A stretch of DNA of 64,000 nt from CAYFYS01 sp965202905 (GTDB lineage: Bacteria; Pseudomonadota; Alphaproteobacteria; MPNO01), in the NCBI GenBank assembly GCA_965202905.1, contig OZ241868.1, positions 2,356,001 through 2,420,000 on the forward strand. Direction: 5' to 3'. The translations under genes and the position numbers were made by a program. How positions within the stretch are numbered: the first letter of the stretch is position 1; each line of letters opens with the position of its first letter. Below, piece after piece: positions 1 through 9,651 of this stretch. Under the pieces are notes generated by a model. It was not told where the DNA came from. It made no database searches and was given only the letters and a program-made list of their open reading frames with translations.

Positions 1-1113
1 ATGCCCTACGCGCAGGGCTTCGAGGTCATCGACCACGAGGTGGTCTACGATTCCGGCGACTACGCGCTGCTGCTCGACAAGGCGCTCGACCGCCTCGGCT
101 GGGACGCGCTCCAGGAGGACCTTGCCGGACGGCGGGCGGACGGCGAGCTGGTCGGCGCCGGGATCGGCCTGTTCGTCGAGAAGAGCGCGCCGGGGCCGGC
201 CGACGGGGTGCGGCTCAGGGTCGATGTCACCGGCGAGGTCGAGCTGGTCACCGGCGGCGCGTCGCTCGGCCAGGGATTCGCCACCGCGATGGCGCAGATC
301 TGCGCCGACACGCTCGGCGTGGACTACCGCCGGGTGCGGGTGATCTACGGCCGCACCGACGTGATCGACTACGGCGGCGGCGCCCATTCCGCGCGCGCCA
401 CCGTGATGACCGGCGAGGCGACGCGGATCGGCGCCGCGAAACTGCGCGCACGCGCGATCGAGGTCGCCGCGGCGCTGCTACAGGCGCCGGCAGAGAGCCT
501 CGATGTCATCGACGGTCAGGTGGTCGCCGCCGACGGCGGCGCGGCGATCTCGCTCGCCGAGATCGCCCGGACGCTCACCCCCGCCTCCGAGCTGGTCGGC
601 GGCGTGCGTCCGGGCCTGTTCGCCGAAGGCTGGTTCCGCACCGACCTGATGGCCTATCCCTACGGTGTGCATAGCGCCGTCGTCCGGGTCGACCGCGCGA
701 CGGGCGCGGTCGAGATCGAGCGATTCGCGATTGCCTTCGATGTCGGCCGGGCGGTCAATCCGATGATGCTCGAAGGCCAGCTCCAGGGCGGCTGCCTGCA
801 GGGGATCGGCGGCGCGCTCTACGAGGAGTTCACCTACGACGAGGCCGGCGCGCCGCTCGCGGTGACGTTCGCCGACTACCTGCTGCCGACCATGGCCGAG
901 ACGCCCGAGATCGACGTTCTGCTGACCGAGGACGCGCCGAGCCCGCTCAACGGGCTCGGGGTCAAGGGCGCCGGCGAAGGCGGCATCAACGGGGCGGGCG
1001 CCGCGATCGCCGCGGCGATCGACGCCGCCATCGGCGTTTCCGGCGCGGTCACCCGCCTGCCGGTGACGCCGGAGCGGCTCAAGACCATACTGAAGCGGGA
1101 AAGCAAGGCGTAA
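1..1113 (+). CDS. Xanthine dehydrogenase-family molybdopterin-binding large subunit, C-terminal fragment
   Basis: This is the last 370 residues of a molybdenum hydroxylase large subunit; the gene is cut by the left edge, so the ATG at position 1 is probably internal. Enzymes of this family hydroxylate or oxidise N-heterocycles, aldehydes or similar substrates with a Mo-pterin cofactor. The fragment shows the cofactor-binding stretch SLGQGFATAMAQI (about residues 88-100) and the C-terminal loop GVKGAGEGGINGAG (about 319-332), whose Glu is the family catalytic base. The subfamily cannot be fixed because the N-terminal half with the active-site loop is outside the window. It ends 15 bp before a UbiD-type decarboxylase on the same strand, so the two are probably one operon. 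No 2Fe-2S or FAD subunit is visible nearby. Confidence 0.85.
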   Translation: MPYAQGFEVIDHEVVYDSGDYALLLDKALDRLGWDALQEDLAGRRADGELVGAGIGLFVEKSAPGPADGVRLRVDVTGEVELVTGGASLGQGFATAMAQICADTLGVDYRRVRVIYGRTDVIDYGGGAHSARATVMTGEATRIGAAKLRARAIEVAAALLQAPAESLDVIDGQVVAADGGAAISLAEIARTLTPASELVGGVRPGLFAEGWFRTDLMAYPYGVHSAVVRVDRATGAVEIERFAIAFDVGRAVNPMMLEGQLQGGCLQGIGGALYEEFTYDEAGAPLAVTFADYLLPTMAETPEIDVLLTEDAPSPLNGLGVKGAGEGGINGAGAAIAAAIDAAIGVSGAVTRLPVTPERLKTILKRESKA

Positions 1114-1128
1114 GGCCGGGAGACCTCG

Positions 1129-2559
1129 ATGGCCAACAAGGACCTCAGGGACTGGATCGCGGAGATCGACAAGGCGGGCGAGCTGCGGCGCGTCTCGGGC
1201 GCCGGGCGCGAAGAGGAGATCGGCGGCATCACCGACATCTACCAGCGCAAGATGGGCAATCCGGCGGTGATGTTCGACGACATCCCGGGATACCCGAAAG
1301 GCCATCGGGTGCTGTCGAACCTGCTGACTTCGATCCCCCGGATCAACATCACCCTGGGCCTGCCGGCCGAGGCTTCCGAGATGGAGCTGATCGGCTACTG
1401 GCGCGACTACATGAAGGACGCGCCCACGATCCCGCCGACCGCGGTGAACGGCGGCGCGGTGATGGAGAACTTCCACGAGGGCGCGGACATCGACATCGGC
1501 GTGATCCCGTCGCCGAAGTGGCATGAGCACGACGGCGGTTACTACATCGGCACCGGCTGCATGGTGATCATGAAGGATCCCGATACCGGCTGGATCAACT
1601 ACGGCGCCTACCGCGTCCAGGCCCATGACAAGGATGTCGCCTCGGTGATGACGTCCAAGGGCAAGCACGGCAACTTGATCATGCGGCGCTATCACGAACG
1701 CGGCGAGCCCTGCCCGATCGCGGTCGTGGTCGGTATGCACCCGGTGCTGTTCACTATCGCGGGCCTGGAAATCCCCTACGGCAAGAACGAGTACGATGCC
1801 GCCGGCGGCGTCCTGGGCGAATCGGTCGAGGTGATCAACGGCCCGCATACCGGCCTGCCGATCCCCGCCAACGCCGAGATCGCCTTCGAGGGCTGGGTGC
1901 ATCCCGACGATTTGGTCGATGAGGGCCCGCTGGGGGAATGGACCGGCTATTACGCCGGCGGACAGCGACCCGAGCCGGCGATTCGCATCGCCTCATTGAT
2001 GTACCGCAACGACCCGGTCCTGCTGGGGGCAATCCCCGCGGTGCCGCCCAACGATGACACCTTCTTCCGCGGCACCTATCGCTGCGGGGCGGTGTGGAAC
2101 CAGCTCGAAGCGGCCGGCGTGCCCGAGGTCAAGGGCGTGTGGTCGCACGAAGCCGGCGGCTCGCGCATGTGGCTCACGGTCTCGATCAAGCAGATGTATG
2201 GCGGCCATGCGAAGCAGGCCGGGCTGATCGCCTCGCAATGCCATGCCGGGGCCTACGCCAACCGCTGGGTCGTGGTGGTCGATGACGACATCAACCCGGC
2301 CAACATGAACGACGTCGTCTGGGCGATGTGCACCCGCTTCGACCCGCGCGAGGGGATGGAGACCCTGCGCGGCTGCTGGTCGACCCATCTCGATCCCATG
2401 GCCTACAGCCACGACGACCCGCGTAATGCCCGCTTAGTGATCGACGCCTGCCGCCCGTTCAACCGCCGCGACACGTTCCCCATCGTCGCCCGCTCATCCG
2501 CCGAACTCGACGAGAAGATGCGCAGGAAGTGGGCGAAGGATCTGCCCAAGGGAAGCTGA
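1129..2559 (+). CDS. UbiD family decarboxylase
   Basis: A 476-residue UbiD-type protein, a family of reversible decarboxylases of aromatic or unsaturated acids that use prenylated FMN made by a UbiX partner. The motif DEGPLGEWTGYY (about residue 264 on) carries the two glutamates spaced as in the prFMN proton-relay pair. The N-terminal stretch LRDWIAEIDKAGELRRV is typical of the family. The ATG follows GGGAGA at a normal distance and lies 15 bp after the molybdenum hydroxylase gene. A second UbiD homologue is encoded at 9652-11010 on the other strand. No UbiX flavin prenyltransferase is visible in the window. The substrate is unknown; the family call is firm. Confidence 0.9.
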   Translation: MANKDLRDWIAEIDKAGELRRVSGAGREEEIGGITDIYQRKMGNPAVMFDDIPGYPKGHRVLSNLLTSIPRINITLGLPAEASEMELIGYWRDYMKDAPTIPPTAVNGGAVMENFHEGADIDIGVIPSPKWHEHDGGYYIGTGCMVIMKDPDTGWINYGAYRVQAHDKDVASVMTSKGKHGNLIMRRYHERGEPCPIAVVVGMHPVLFTIAGLEIPYGKNEYDAAGGVLGESVEVINGPHTGLPIPANAEIAFEGWVHPDDLVDEGPLGEWTGYYAGGQRPEPAIRIASLMYRNDPVLLGAIPAVPPNDDTFFRGTYRCGAVWNQLEAAGVPEVKGVWSHEAGGSRMWLTVSIKQMYGGHAKQAGLIASQCHAGAYANRWVVVVDDDINPANMNDVVWAMCTRFDPREGMETLRGCWSTHLDPMAYSHDDPRNARLVIDACRPFNRRDTFPIVARSSAELDEKMRRKWAKDLPKGS

Positions 2560-2604
2560 ACGGGCCGCGGCGCGGGAAAAACCGGCGCGCCGTCCCGAAT
2601 CCGG

Positions 2605-3840
2605 CTACGCCGGAGCGGGCGGGCTTCGCGCGGTCATTGCCTTCGTCGCCATGAGCGCAAAGATCGAGGCGAACCACAGGATCGCGACGCAAAGGAAGGA
2701 CTCCCGCGGGATGCCGGTGTCAATGAACCAGCCGAAGACCACCGGCGTGGCCAGCGCCCCCACGTCCATGCCCGAGTAGACGAAGCCGAAGACCGTGCCC
2801 GAACTGCCGCGGGGCGTGGACGCGCGCACGATCAGGTCGCGCGAGGGGTAGGCGAGGCCGAACAGCAATCCGCAGGCGAGGAAGACCGCACCGATACCGA
2901 TCACCGGCAGGTCGGCAAGCCAGATCAGGAACATCAGCGCCGCGCCGACGCCGTAGCCGATGGCGACCACCGTCTGGTGATGCCGTGTGCGGTCCGCGAT
3001 CAGCCCGCCGCCGAGCACGCCCGCCGGCGCCGCGAACAGGAAGATCGAGACGATCAGGCCGGCCGTCCCGAGGTCCATGCGCCACGTCCCGGGCAGGGTG
3101 AGCAGGCTGGTGGCCTTGGTCGAAAGCCCGATCTGGGCCATCGAGACGAGCAGGAAAAACGTCCAGCACAACAGGATCGGCGCGCCGAACAGCACCGTCA
3201 GCGGGCCGCGCGCCGTCGCGCGCGACCGGCCGACGGCGGGACGATCGGCCCGCTCGTGCGTGCTGTCGCGGAAATCGCCGCTGGCCGCGGCGACGAGCGC
3301 GACTGCCGCGAAGCCGACCAGCCCGCCGATGACGATGGCGGCCCGCCAGCCCCACAGCGCGCCGATGCCGGCCATTGCGATCGGGGCAAAGGCGTAGCCC
3401 AGATAGCCGATGAAGATGTGCGCGGAATAGGCCCGCCCCAGCCGTTCGGGCGCGATGGTCGCAGTCATCACCGAATAGTCGCACGGGTGGAAGACGGCGT
3501 TGCCGGCGCCGGCCAGGACCGCCAGCGCGAACAGCAGTCGGTAGTCGTCGACCAGGCCGTAGCCCAGCGTCGCGCCGGCCATCAGGCCGAACCCGGCGAG
3601 CAGCACGAAGCGGGCGCCGATGCGGTCGACCAGGACGCCCGCCAGCGGCATCAGCACCGCGGACGACAAGAACATCGCCATCACCAGCGCGCCGAGCTCG
3701 GTGAAGCTCAGCCCCAGGTCGCGGTGGATCAGCGGGAACAGCGGCGGCAGCGCGAGCTGGTAGAAATGGCTGAAGCCGTGCGCCGTGCCGATCAGGGTCA
3801 TGACGCGCAGGTCGCGGCGCAGCGCGAGGGCGGAACTCAT
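2605..3840 (-). CDS. MFS transporter
   Basis: A 411-residue membrane protein of the major facilitator superfamily with about 12 hydrophobic segments. The first loop LAGVLVDRIGARFVLLAG matches the MFS signature between helices 2 and 3. I start it at MSSALALRRD (3840), 19 bp after the cupin gene, because longer reading would run into that gene. It converges on the UbiD gene (end 2559) with only 45 bp between. With the cupin and the DHA2-type transporter upstream it forms a minus-strand run 5789 to 2605, probably one transcript. The substrate is not predictable; uptake or export of an aromatic acid would fit the neighbours but is inference. Confidence 0.85.
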   Translation of the reverse strand: MSSALALRRDLRVMTLIGTAHGFSHFYQLALPPLFPLIHRDLGLSFTELGALVMAMFLSSAVLMPLAGVLVDRIGARFVLLAGFGLMAGATLGYGLVDDYRLLFALAVLAGAGNAVFHPCDYSVMTATIAPERLGRAYSAHIFIGYLGYAFAPIAMAGIGALWGWRAAIVIGGLVGFAAVALVAAASGDFRDSTHERADRPAVGRSRATARGPLTVLFGAPILLCWTFFLLVSMAQIGLSTKATSLLTLPGTWRMDLGTAGLIVSIFLFAAPAGVLGGGLIADRTRHHQTVVAIGYGVGAALMFLIWLADLPVIGIGAVFLACGLLFGLAYPSRDLIVRASTPRGSSGTVFGFVYSGMDVGALATPVVFGWFIDTGIPRESFLCVAILWFASIFALMATKAMTARSPPAPA

Positions 3841-3859
3841 CGACAGCGGCGCGGGTATG

Positions 3860-4270
3860 TCAGGGGGCCAGCAGATCCCTGTCCGACAGATGCGGCACGG
3901 TCTCGCCGCTATCGGCGAAGGTCCGGGTGACATCCTCGCTGGTATAGATCCACAGGATGGTCAGCGGCCCCTCGCCGGTGTTCTCGAACCGGTGCGGCCG
4001 GCCGGCGAGGATATAGGTGGTGTCGTACAGCCCGACGGCGGTGGTCTTGCCGTCGATCTCGACGAGCCCCTGCCCGGCCAGGATCGTGACCTGCTCATCG
4101 CAGTTATGGGTGTGCATCCGGGCGCCCTCGCCCTTGGGGAAGCTGGTGATCCCCGTGGTGATCAGGCTGGCGGGCGCGCTGGCCCGGGTAATCAGCGGTC
4201 GGGTCTCCACCCCACCGCCGCGCTGGATGACCGGGACGCCATCGATCTTCACGACCGTGTTTTCGCTCAT
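3860..4270 (-). CDS. Small cupin-domain protein
   Basis: A 136-residue single-domain cupin. The first cupin motif is visible as HTHNCDEQVTILAGQGLVEIDG, giving two His and a Glu as likely metal ligands, and the second as AGRPHRFENTGEGPLTILW with the last His. Single cupins of this size can be dioxygenases, isomerases or ligand sensors. The ATG at 4270 is preceded by AAGGAG on the coding strand. It sits between two MFS transporter genes in one minus-strand run (31 bp from the upstream one, 19 bp to the downstream one), so a role tied to the transported compound is plausible but not shown. Confidence 0.85.
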   Translation of the reverse strand: MSENTVVKIDGVPVIQRGGGVETRPLITRASAPASLITTGITSFPKGEGARMHTHNCDEQVTILAGQGLVEIDGKTTAVGLYDTTYILAGRPHRFENTGEGPLTILWIYTSEDVTRTFADSGETVPHLSDRDLLAP

Positions 4271-4301
4271 GACCGGCGCTCCTTGTCCGAAAGAGTGAAT
4301 A

Positions 4302-5789
4302 TCAGGCCCGGTGCGGGCGCACCAGCAGCAGGAACGGCAGCGCAACCACACAGGCTGCGCTGTAGAGCACGAAGGCATTGATGTAGCCGATCATCGCCGC
4401 CTGGCGGGTGATCTCTCCGCTGAGGGTGGTCAGCCCGGTCAGCGTGTCGATGCTCCAGGACCCGGTGACGAAGCCGAATCCGAGCGCCTCGCGGAACGGG
4501 CTCACGGTCTGGGCAAGGTCGGAATAGCTCACCTTGGTGGTGCGGACGATCACCATGATGGAAAGCGAGATCAGGATGCTCGAACCGTAATTGCGCAACA
4601 AATGGAAGATCGCCGAAGCGTCGGGCACCAGCCGGGCATCCAGCGTCGAGAAGGCGATCAGCGAGACCGGCACCCACATGACGCCGCAGCCGAAGCCCTG
4701 GAGCGCCCCGGTCCAGGCGACCTCCCAGGCGGTCACGTTGAGATCGAAGCCCGCGGTTTTCAGCCCGCTGAGGCCCACCGCCACGAGCCCGATCGAGATG
4801 CCGATCCGCGGATCCAGCCGGCCCATCCTGGCCGCGGCAAAGAACCCGACGGCGAGTCCGAGACCACGCATCGCCAGGATCCAGCCGATGGTCGAATCCG
4901 GAAATCCCTTGAGGTTCTGCAACAGCGGCGGAAGCAGCACCGTCGGGGTGACGTTGAGCATCCCGTAGACGAAAACCAGCAGCAGCCCGACGACGAAATT
5001 GATGTCGCGGAACAGCGCCGGGTCGATGAAGGGCCGCTCGTGGGTCGCGGTGTGGACCACAAAAATGTAGCAGCCCACCGCCATCGCCGCGGCGATGACG
5101 ACGATTTCGCGGCTTTCGAACCAGTCCAGCCGCTCGCCCCGGTCGAGCAGCAACTGCAGGCCGGTCACCGCGATCGACAGCGCCACGAACCCGGTCCAGT
5201 CGAGCCGCGTGGCGCGGTCGTTCCCGGTCTTCTTGATGAAGGCGAGGACCGAAATCAGCGCCAGCACGCAAAGCGGCAGGAGCAGCAGAAAGATCCAGCG
5301 CCAGTTATAGGTCTCAGCGAGATAGCCGCCGACCGCCGGCGCCAGCGCCGGGCCGATCACCACCGAAAGCCCGAAGACGCTCTGCGCGAACGCGCGGCGC
5401 TCCGGCGGATAGACCGCGATCAGGACCGCTTGGGAGATCGGCACCAGTGGCGCGCCGAACGCGCCCTGACCGATGCGGTAGGCGAGCAGCGCGGTGAGGT
5501 TGTCGGCGGTCGCGCACAGGAAGGTGCTGATCGAGAAGCCGACGATGCACCAGATCAGCACCCGACGATCGCCCCAGCGCGAGACCAGCCAGCCGGTCAT
5601 CGGCGTGGCGACTGCGGTGGCCACGACGTTGAGCGTGACCACCCATGAGATTTGATCGGGCGTCGCGGACAGGGCGCCCTGCATCTGCGGCAGCGCGACG
5701 TTGACGATCGTCAGCGTCGCGACATAGAGCATGGTGCAGAGCGACACCGTCATCAGGACGATGCCGCGGGAAAATTCTTCGGATCTCAC
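4302..5789 (-). CDS. DHA2-family (EmrB/QacA-type) MFS efflux transporter
   Basis: A 495-residue transporter with about 14 hydrophobic segments, the length and topology of the DHA2 drug:H+ antiporter family. Visible signatures are MTGWLVSRWGDRRVLIW after helix 2 and VVIGPALAPAVGGYLAETYNWRWIF, the family motif C in helix 5 and the following loop. I choose the GTG at 5789 (VRSEEFSRGIVLM) because it has GGGAGA 6 bases upstream; a longer frame exists to 5903 but would overlap the divergent gene at 5878. No membrane-fusion (EmrA) or TolC partner lies beside it, so it probably acts alone in the inner membrane. First gene of the run with the cupin and the second MFS gene. Confidence 0.85.
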   Translation of the reverse strand: MRSEEFSRGIVLMTVSLCTMLYVATLTIVNVALPQMQGALSATPDQISWVVTLNVVATAVATPMTGWLVSRWGDRRVLIWCIVGFSISTFLCATADNLTALLAYRIGQGAFGAPLVPISQAVLIAVYPPERRAFAQSVFGLSVVIGPALAPAVGGYLAETYNWRWIFLLLLPLCVLALISVLAFIKKTGNDRATRLDWTGFVALSIAVTGLQLLLDRGERLDWFESREIVVIAAAMAVGCYIFVVHTATHERPFIDPALFRDINFVVGLLLVFVYGMLNVTPTVLLPPLLQNLKGFPDSTIGWILAMRGLGLAVGFFAAARMGRLDPRIGISIGLVAVGLSGLKTAGFDLNVTAWEVAWTGALQGFGCGVMWVPVSLIAFSTLDARLVPDASAIFHLLRNYGSSILISLSIMVIVRTTKVSYSDLAQTVSPFREALGFGFVTGSWSIDTLTGLTTLSGEITRQAAMIGYINAFVLYSAACVVALPFLLLVRPHRA

Positions 5790-5877
5790 GCTGTCTCCCG
5801 GCTCGCCGGAGCTTGGCGTGCGGGTCCCGGTATGTCTAGATCGCACACCGGCAAACGGCGTGACGAGGGGCTGCGGG

Positions 5878-8220
5878 ATGACCGGCGAGACGGGAACGGG
5901 CAAGGGCGTCGGCGCGAGCCTGCCGCGAAAGGAGGACAGGCGCTTCCTGCGCGGGCGCGGGCGCTACGTCGCCGACATCCAGATCCCCGGCGCCCTGGAG
6001 GTCGCTTTCCTGCGCAGCCCGCTGGGCCATGCGCGCATACGCCGCATCGCAAGGCCCGGGGACGGCGGCGACCGCGTGTTCCTGGCCGATGATCTGCCGC
6101 GGATCGCGCCGGTCCGCGTGGCGCCCGATGTCGCCGGCTTCAAGCCGTCCGATCACTGGGCGCTCGCGCGCGACAAGGTCCGGTTCGCCGGCGAGCCGAT
6201 TGCCGCATGTCTGGGCGAGACCCGTGCGGCGGCCGAAGACCTCGCCGGGCGGGTGATCGCCGATTTGGAGCCGTTGCCCGTAATCGTCGAGCCGGTGGCC
6301 GCGCGCCGGGATCCGGCGGCCCTGGTCCACGAGTCCTGGGGCGATAACGTCTTCGTCGAGGCGACGTTTTCCGGCGGCGATATTGACTCGGTGCGGGATC
6401 TGCCGGTCGTGGTCACGCGCGACTACCGCATGAACCGCCAGTCGACGATGCCGATGGAGGGCCGGGCGGCGCTCGCCCACTGGGACGAGCGCGACGACGA
6501 GCTCGTCGTCTATCTCACCTCCCAGATTCCCCACATCATCCGCTACGGGCTCGCCCAGACGCTCGGCCTGCAGGTCCGTCAGGTCCGGATCGTCTCGCCC
6601 GATGTCGGCGGCGGGTTCGGCGGCAAGGCGCGGCTGATGGCCGAGGACATCGCGGTCGCGGCGGTCGCGCTTCGGACCGGGCTGCCGGTGCGCTGGATCG
6701 AGGATGTGGGCGAGCACCTGCAGGCCGCCTGCCAGGCGCGCGAGCACGTCTACCGCATCACCGCCTATGCCGACGAAAGCGGACTCATCGAGGGGATCGA
6801 CGCCGAGATCACTGTCGACGGCGGCGCCTACGCGCTCTGGCACACCGGCCCGTTCATGGAGACCGGTATGGCCGCGCGCAACCTGACGGGTCCCTACCGG
6901 ATCGAGCATTACCGCGCGCGGACCTGGACGGTCGCGACCAACAAGGCGCCGCTCGGGGTCTATCGCGGAGTCGCCCGGCCGGGCGCCTGTTTCGCGATCG
7001 AGCGGACCGTCGACGAGGTCGCCCGCGCGGTCGGCCGCGATCCGATGGCGGTCCGGATCGACAACATGGTGACGCCCGAGGCGATGCCGTATTTGTCGGT
7101 CGCCGGCATGAAGTTCGACAACGGCGACTACCCCGAGGCGGTGCGCAGAGCGGCGGCGCTGGTCGATCTGGACGGTATCCGGGCCCGCCAGGGCGCGCCC
7201 CTGCCCGATGGCAGGCTGATCGGCGTCGGGTTCGGCAGCTTCACCGAGCAGTCCGCCCACGGCGCCGAGGAATGGGTCAAGCGGCGCACCCCGATCGTCG
7301 CCGGCTACGAGACCGCGACCGCGCGGATGCACGCCGACGGCTCTCTGCACCTGCTGGTCGCGATCCACAGCCACGGCCAGGGCATGGAGACCACGCTCGC
7401 CCAGATCGCGCACGAGGAGATCGGCATCGACCCCGACGACGTCTCGGTCCGGTTCGGCGATACCTCGGTCTCGCCCTTCGGCATGGGCACCTTCGCCTCG
7501 CGCTCGATCGTCATGGGCGGGGGCGCGGTCTCCAACGCCTGCATCGCGCTGCGCGAGAAGATGGCCGGCATCGCCGCCCACCATCTGCAATGCGCAGCCG
7601 GGGCGGTGCGCCTCGAAGGCGGCGCCGCGCACGGCCCGTCCGGCTCGATCACTCTGGCCGAGATCGGCCGCATCGCCCATCTGCGCCAGGAGCAGCTTCC
7701 CGATGGCATGGACCCCGTGCTCGACGTGACCGCGACCTACGAGCCGGCGGAGTCGGCGGGTGTCTTCTCCTACGCGACCCACGCGGCGGTGATCGCCGTG
7801 GATCCGGCGACCGGCGCGGTCGAGATCCTCGACTACGCGGTGGTCGAGGATTGCGGTGCCGTGGTCAACCCGATGGTGGTCGACGGCCAGATCCTGGGCG
7901 GCGCCGTCCAGGGCATCGGCACCGCGCTGTTCGAGGAGGTGGTCTACGATGCGGACGGGCAGCCGCTGGCGACGACGCTCGCCGACTACCTGCTGCCGGG
8001 GGCCGCGGAGATCCCCGACATCAAGATCGGCCACATGGTCACGCCGGCGACCTCGACCCGGTTCGGCATGAAGGGCATGGGCGAGGGCGGCGCGATCGCC
8101 CCGCCGGCCGCGCTCGCCAACGCGCTCGCCGACGCGTTCCGGGACCGCGGCATCGCGTTCAACGAGACCCCGCTGACCCCGCGCCGGGTCCGCGCGGCCA
8201 TCGAAGCGGCCGAGATTTAA
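5878..8220 (+). CDS. Xanthine dehydrogenase-family molybdopterin-binding large subunit
   Basis: A complete 780-residue molybdenum hydroxylase large subunit. It opens with the family phrase KEDRRFLRGRGRYVADI, carries the Mo-pterin motif GGGFGGKARLMAED (about residue 243), the loop APLGVYRGVARPGACFAIER, GQGMETTLAQI, and the C-terminal GMKGMGEGGAIAPPAALANA with the catalytic Glu. The CoxL active-site loop (AYxCSFR) is absent, so it is not a form I CO dehydrogenase. The start ATG at 5878 follows GAGGGG. It is encoded alone: no 2Fe-2S or FAD subunit genes flank it, so those subunits must come from elsewhere or the enzyme is unusual. It is a paralogue of the fragment at 1-1113. Confidence 0.9.
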   Translation: MTGETGTGKGVGASLPRKEDRRFLRGRGRYVADIQIPGALEVAFLRSPLGHARIRRIARPGDGGDRVFLADDLPRIAPVRVAPDVAGFKPSDHWALARDKVRFAGEPIAACLGETRAAAEDLAGRVIADLEPLPVIVEPVAARRDPAALVHESWGDNVFVEATFSGGDIDSVRDLPVVVTRDYRMNRQSTMPMEGRAALAHWDERDDELVVYLTSQIPHIIRYGLAQTLGLQVRQVRIVSPDVGGGFGGKARLMAEDIAVAAVALRTGLPVRWIEDVGEHLQAACQAREHVYRITAYADESGLIEGIDAEITVDGGAYALWHTGPFMETGMAARNLTGPYRIEHYRARTWTVATNKAPLGVYRGVARPGACFAIERTVDEVARAVGRDPMAVRIDNMVTPEAMPYLSVAGMKFDNGDYPEAVRRAAALVDLDGIRARQGAPLPDGRLIGVGFGSFTEQSAHGAEEWVKRRTPIVAGYETATARMHADGSLHLLVAIHSHGQGMETTLAQIAHEEIGIDPDDVSVRFGDTSVSPFGMGTFASRSIVMGGGAVSNACIALREKMAGIAAHHLQCAAGAVRLEGGAAHGPSGSITLAEIGRIAHLRQEQLPDGMDPVLDVTATYEPAESAGVFSYATHAAVIAVDPATGAVEILDYAVVEDCGAVVNPMVVDGQILGGAVQGIGTALFEEVVYDADGQPLATTLADYLLPGAAEIPDIKIGHMVTPATSTRFGMKGMGEGGAIAPPAALANALADAFRDRGIAFNETPLTPRRVRAAIEAAEI

Positions 8221-8244
8221 GCAAAATGCCCGCCGATGCCGCCG

Positions 8245-9645
8245 TCAGAGCCGCAGCCCGGCCTTGATGATCTTGCCCGCCGGACCCTTGGGGAGATCGG
8301 GCGCGATGCGGATGTAGCGCGGATACTTGTAGCCGGCCATGCGCTCGCGGCAGAACGCTATGATCTCCCCGGCGCTCGGATCGACGCCCGGCTTGAGCGT
8401 GACGAACGCCGCGATCTCCTCGCCGACATCGCCGTCGGCCACGCCGATGACTGCGGCCTCGGCAATCGCCGGATGGCTCAGCAGCATCGCCTCGACCTCG
8501 CCCGCGGCTACGGTATAGCCGCCACGCAGGATCAGGTCCTTCTTGCGCCCGACGATGCGCACATAGCCGTCTTCGGACAGGACCGCGAGATCACCGGTCC
8601 TGAACCAGTCGCCGGCCAGCACCGCTTGCGTCTCCTCCGGCCGGCCGAGATAGCCGCTCATCCGCGCCGGGCTCTTGATCCACAGCTCGCCGGTCTCGCC
8701 CGCAGCCAGCGGCGTCTCGTCCTCGTCGACCACGCGCAGATCGACATCGGGCACCGCGCGCCCGATGGACTCGGCCCGGTCCGCCGGATCGGCCGCCCGG
8801 TAAGAGATCGGCCGGAACAGCTCGGTCATGCCGTAGCCGCGTACGATCCGCACCCCGGTGGTCGCCCGCCACGCCTCCGCCAGGTCCCACGGGCACGGCG
8901 CGGCGCCGGACAGCGCGTAACGCAGGCTCGCGAAATCGGCCTCGGCAACCGCCGGCGTCTCGAGGATGCGGCGGAACATGGTCGCGACCCCGGGGAAGAC
9001 CGTCACCCGGTGCCGGGCGATCGCGGCCAGCGAGTCCTCGGGCGTGAAGCGGGGCAGGAACACCACCGATCCGCCGGCGAGCAGCGGCGCGAACGCCGCC
9101 CCGAAGATCCCGAGCGAATGGGCGAGCGGCAGGGCCGACAGCGCGACATCCCCGGGTCTCAGGTCCATCACCGGATCGCGCCAGGAGATCAGCGCGAATG
9201 CGCTCGCACGGTGCGACAGCCGCACCCCCTTGGGCGTTCCGGTGCTGCCGGAGGTATAGAGGATGATCGCGCAGTCTCCCGGATCGACGGCGCGCGCCGG
9301 GAAGTCCGCCGCACCGTCGGCCAGGGTCTCGACGACACGGACCGGTTCGAGGTCGTCCAGGATCCTGGCCCGCTCGTCCCCGGTCAGCCGCGGGTTGAGC
9401 GGCGTGACGCTCGCCCCGGTCTTGAGCGCGCCGAACACGGCGATGATCAGCTCGGCCGGGTCCTCCAGACCGATCGCAAGGCGGTCGCCGGGTCCGACGC
9501 CGTCATCGGCGAGGCTTTTGGCGAGCGCGCCGGCGCGCTCCTCGAAGCCCGTCCAGTCGATCGCCGAGGCGCCCGAGATCAGGACCGGCTTATCGGCCCA
9601 TCGCCGGGCGGTCTCTTCGAGCAGGCGGGCGAAATTGGCCGACAT
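8245..9645 (-). CDS. Class I adenylate-forming ligase (acyl/aryl-CoA synthetase)
   Basis: A 466-residue ANL-superfamily enzyme that activates a carboxylic acid with ATP and transfers it to CoA. The phosphate-binding loop reads YTSGSTGTPKGVRLSHR (about 134-150), followed by RGYGMTEL, then GDWFRTGDLAVLSEDGYVRIVGRKKDLILRGGYTVAAGEVE at the hinge and PKGPAGKIIKAGL with the C-terminal catalytic Lys. It is somewhat shorter than most of the family (500-550 residues) but both domains are complete. It is preceded by a UbiD decarboxylase gene with 6 bp between, so the two are probably cotranscribed, as expected for aromatic or unsaturated acid metabolism. Substrate specificity is not predictable. Confidence 0.9.
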   Translation of the reverse strand: MSANFARLLEETARRWADKPVLISGASAIDWTGFEERAGALAKSLADDGVGPGDRLAIGLEDPAELIIAVFGALKTGASVTPLNPRLTGDERARILDDLEPVRVVETLADGAADFPARAVDPGDCAIILYTSGSTGTPKGVRLSHRASAFALISWRDPVMDLRPGDVALSALPLAHSLGIFGAAFAPLLAGGSVVFLPRFTPEDSLAAIARHRVTVFPGVATMFRRILETPAVAEADFASLRYALSGAAPCPWDLAEAWRATTGVRIVRGYGMTELFRPISYRAADPADRAESIGRAVPDVDLRVVDEDETPLAAGETGELWIKSPARMSGYLGRPEETQAVLAGDWFRTGDLAVLSEDGYVRIVGRKKDLILRGGYTVAAGEVEAMLLSHPAIAEAAVIGVADGDVGEEIAAFVTLKPGVDPSAGEIIAFCRERMAGYKYPRYIRIAPDLPKGPAGKIIKAGLRL

Positions 9646-9651
9646 CGCCGC

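Noticed and set aside
478..1902. A 474-codon open frame on the minus strand
   Set aside because: It overlaps two convincing plus-strand genes in antisense, has no recognisable domain and an Arg/His/Asp-rich composition typical of antisense frames in GC-rich DNA. The same applies to long antisense frames at 5836-8034, 8236-10461 and 38263-39723.
5878..8220. Aerobic CO dehydrogenase (CoxL)
   Set aside because: The AYxCSFR active-site loop is absent and no coxM/coxS genes flank it, so only the broader molybdenum hydroxylase family call is made.
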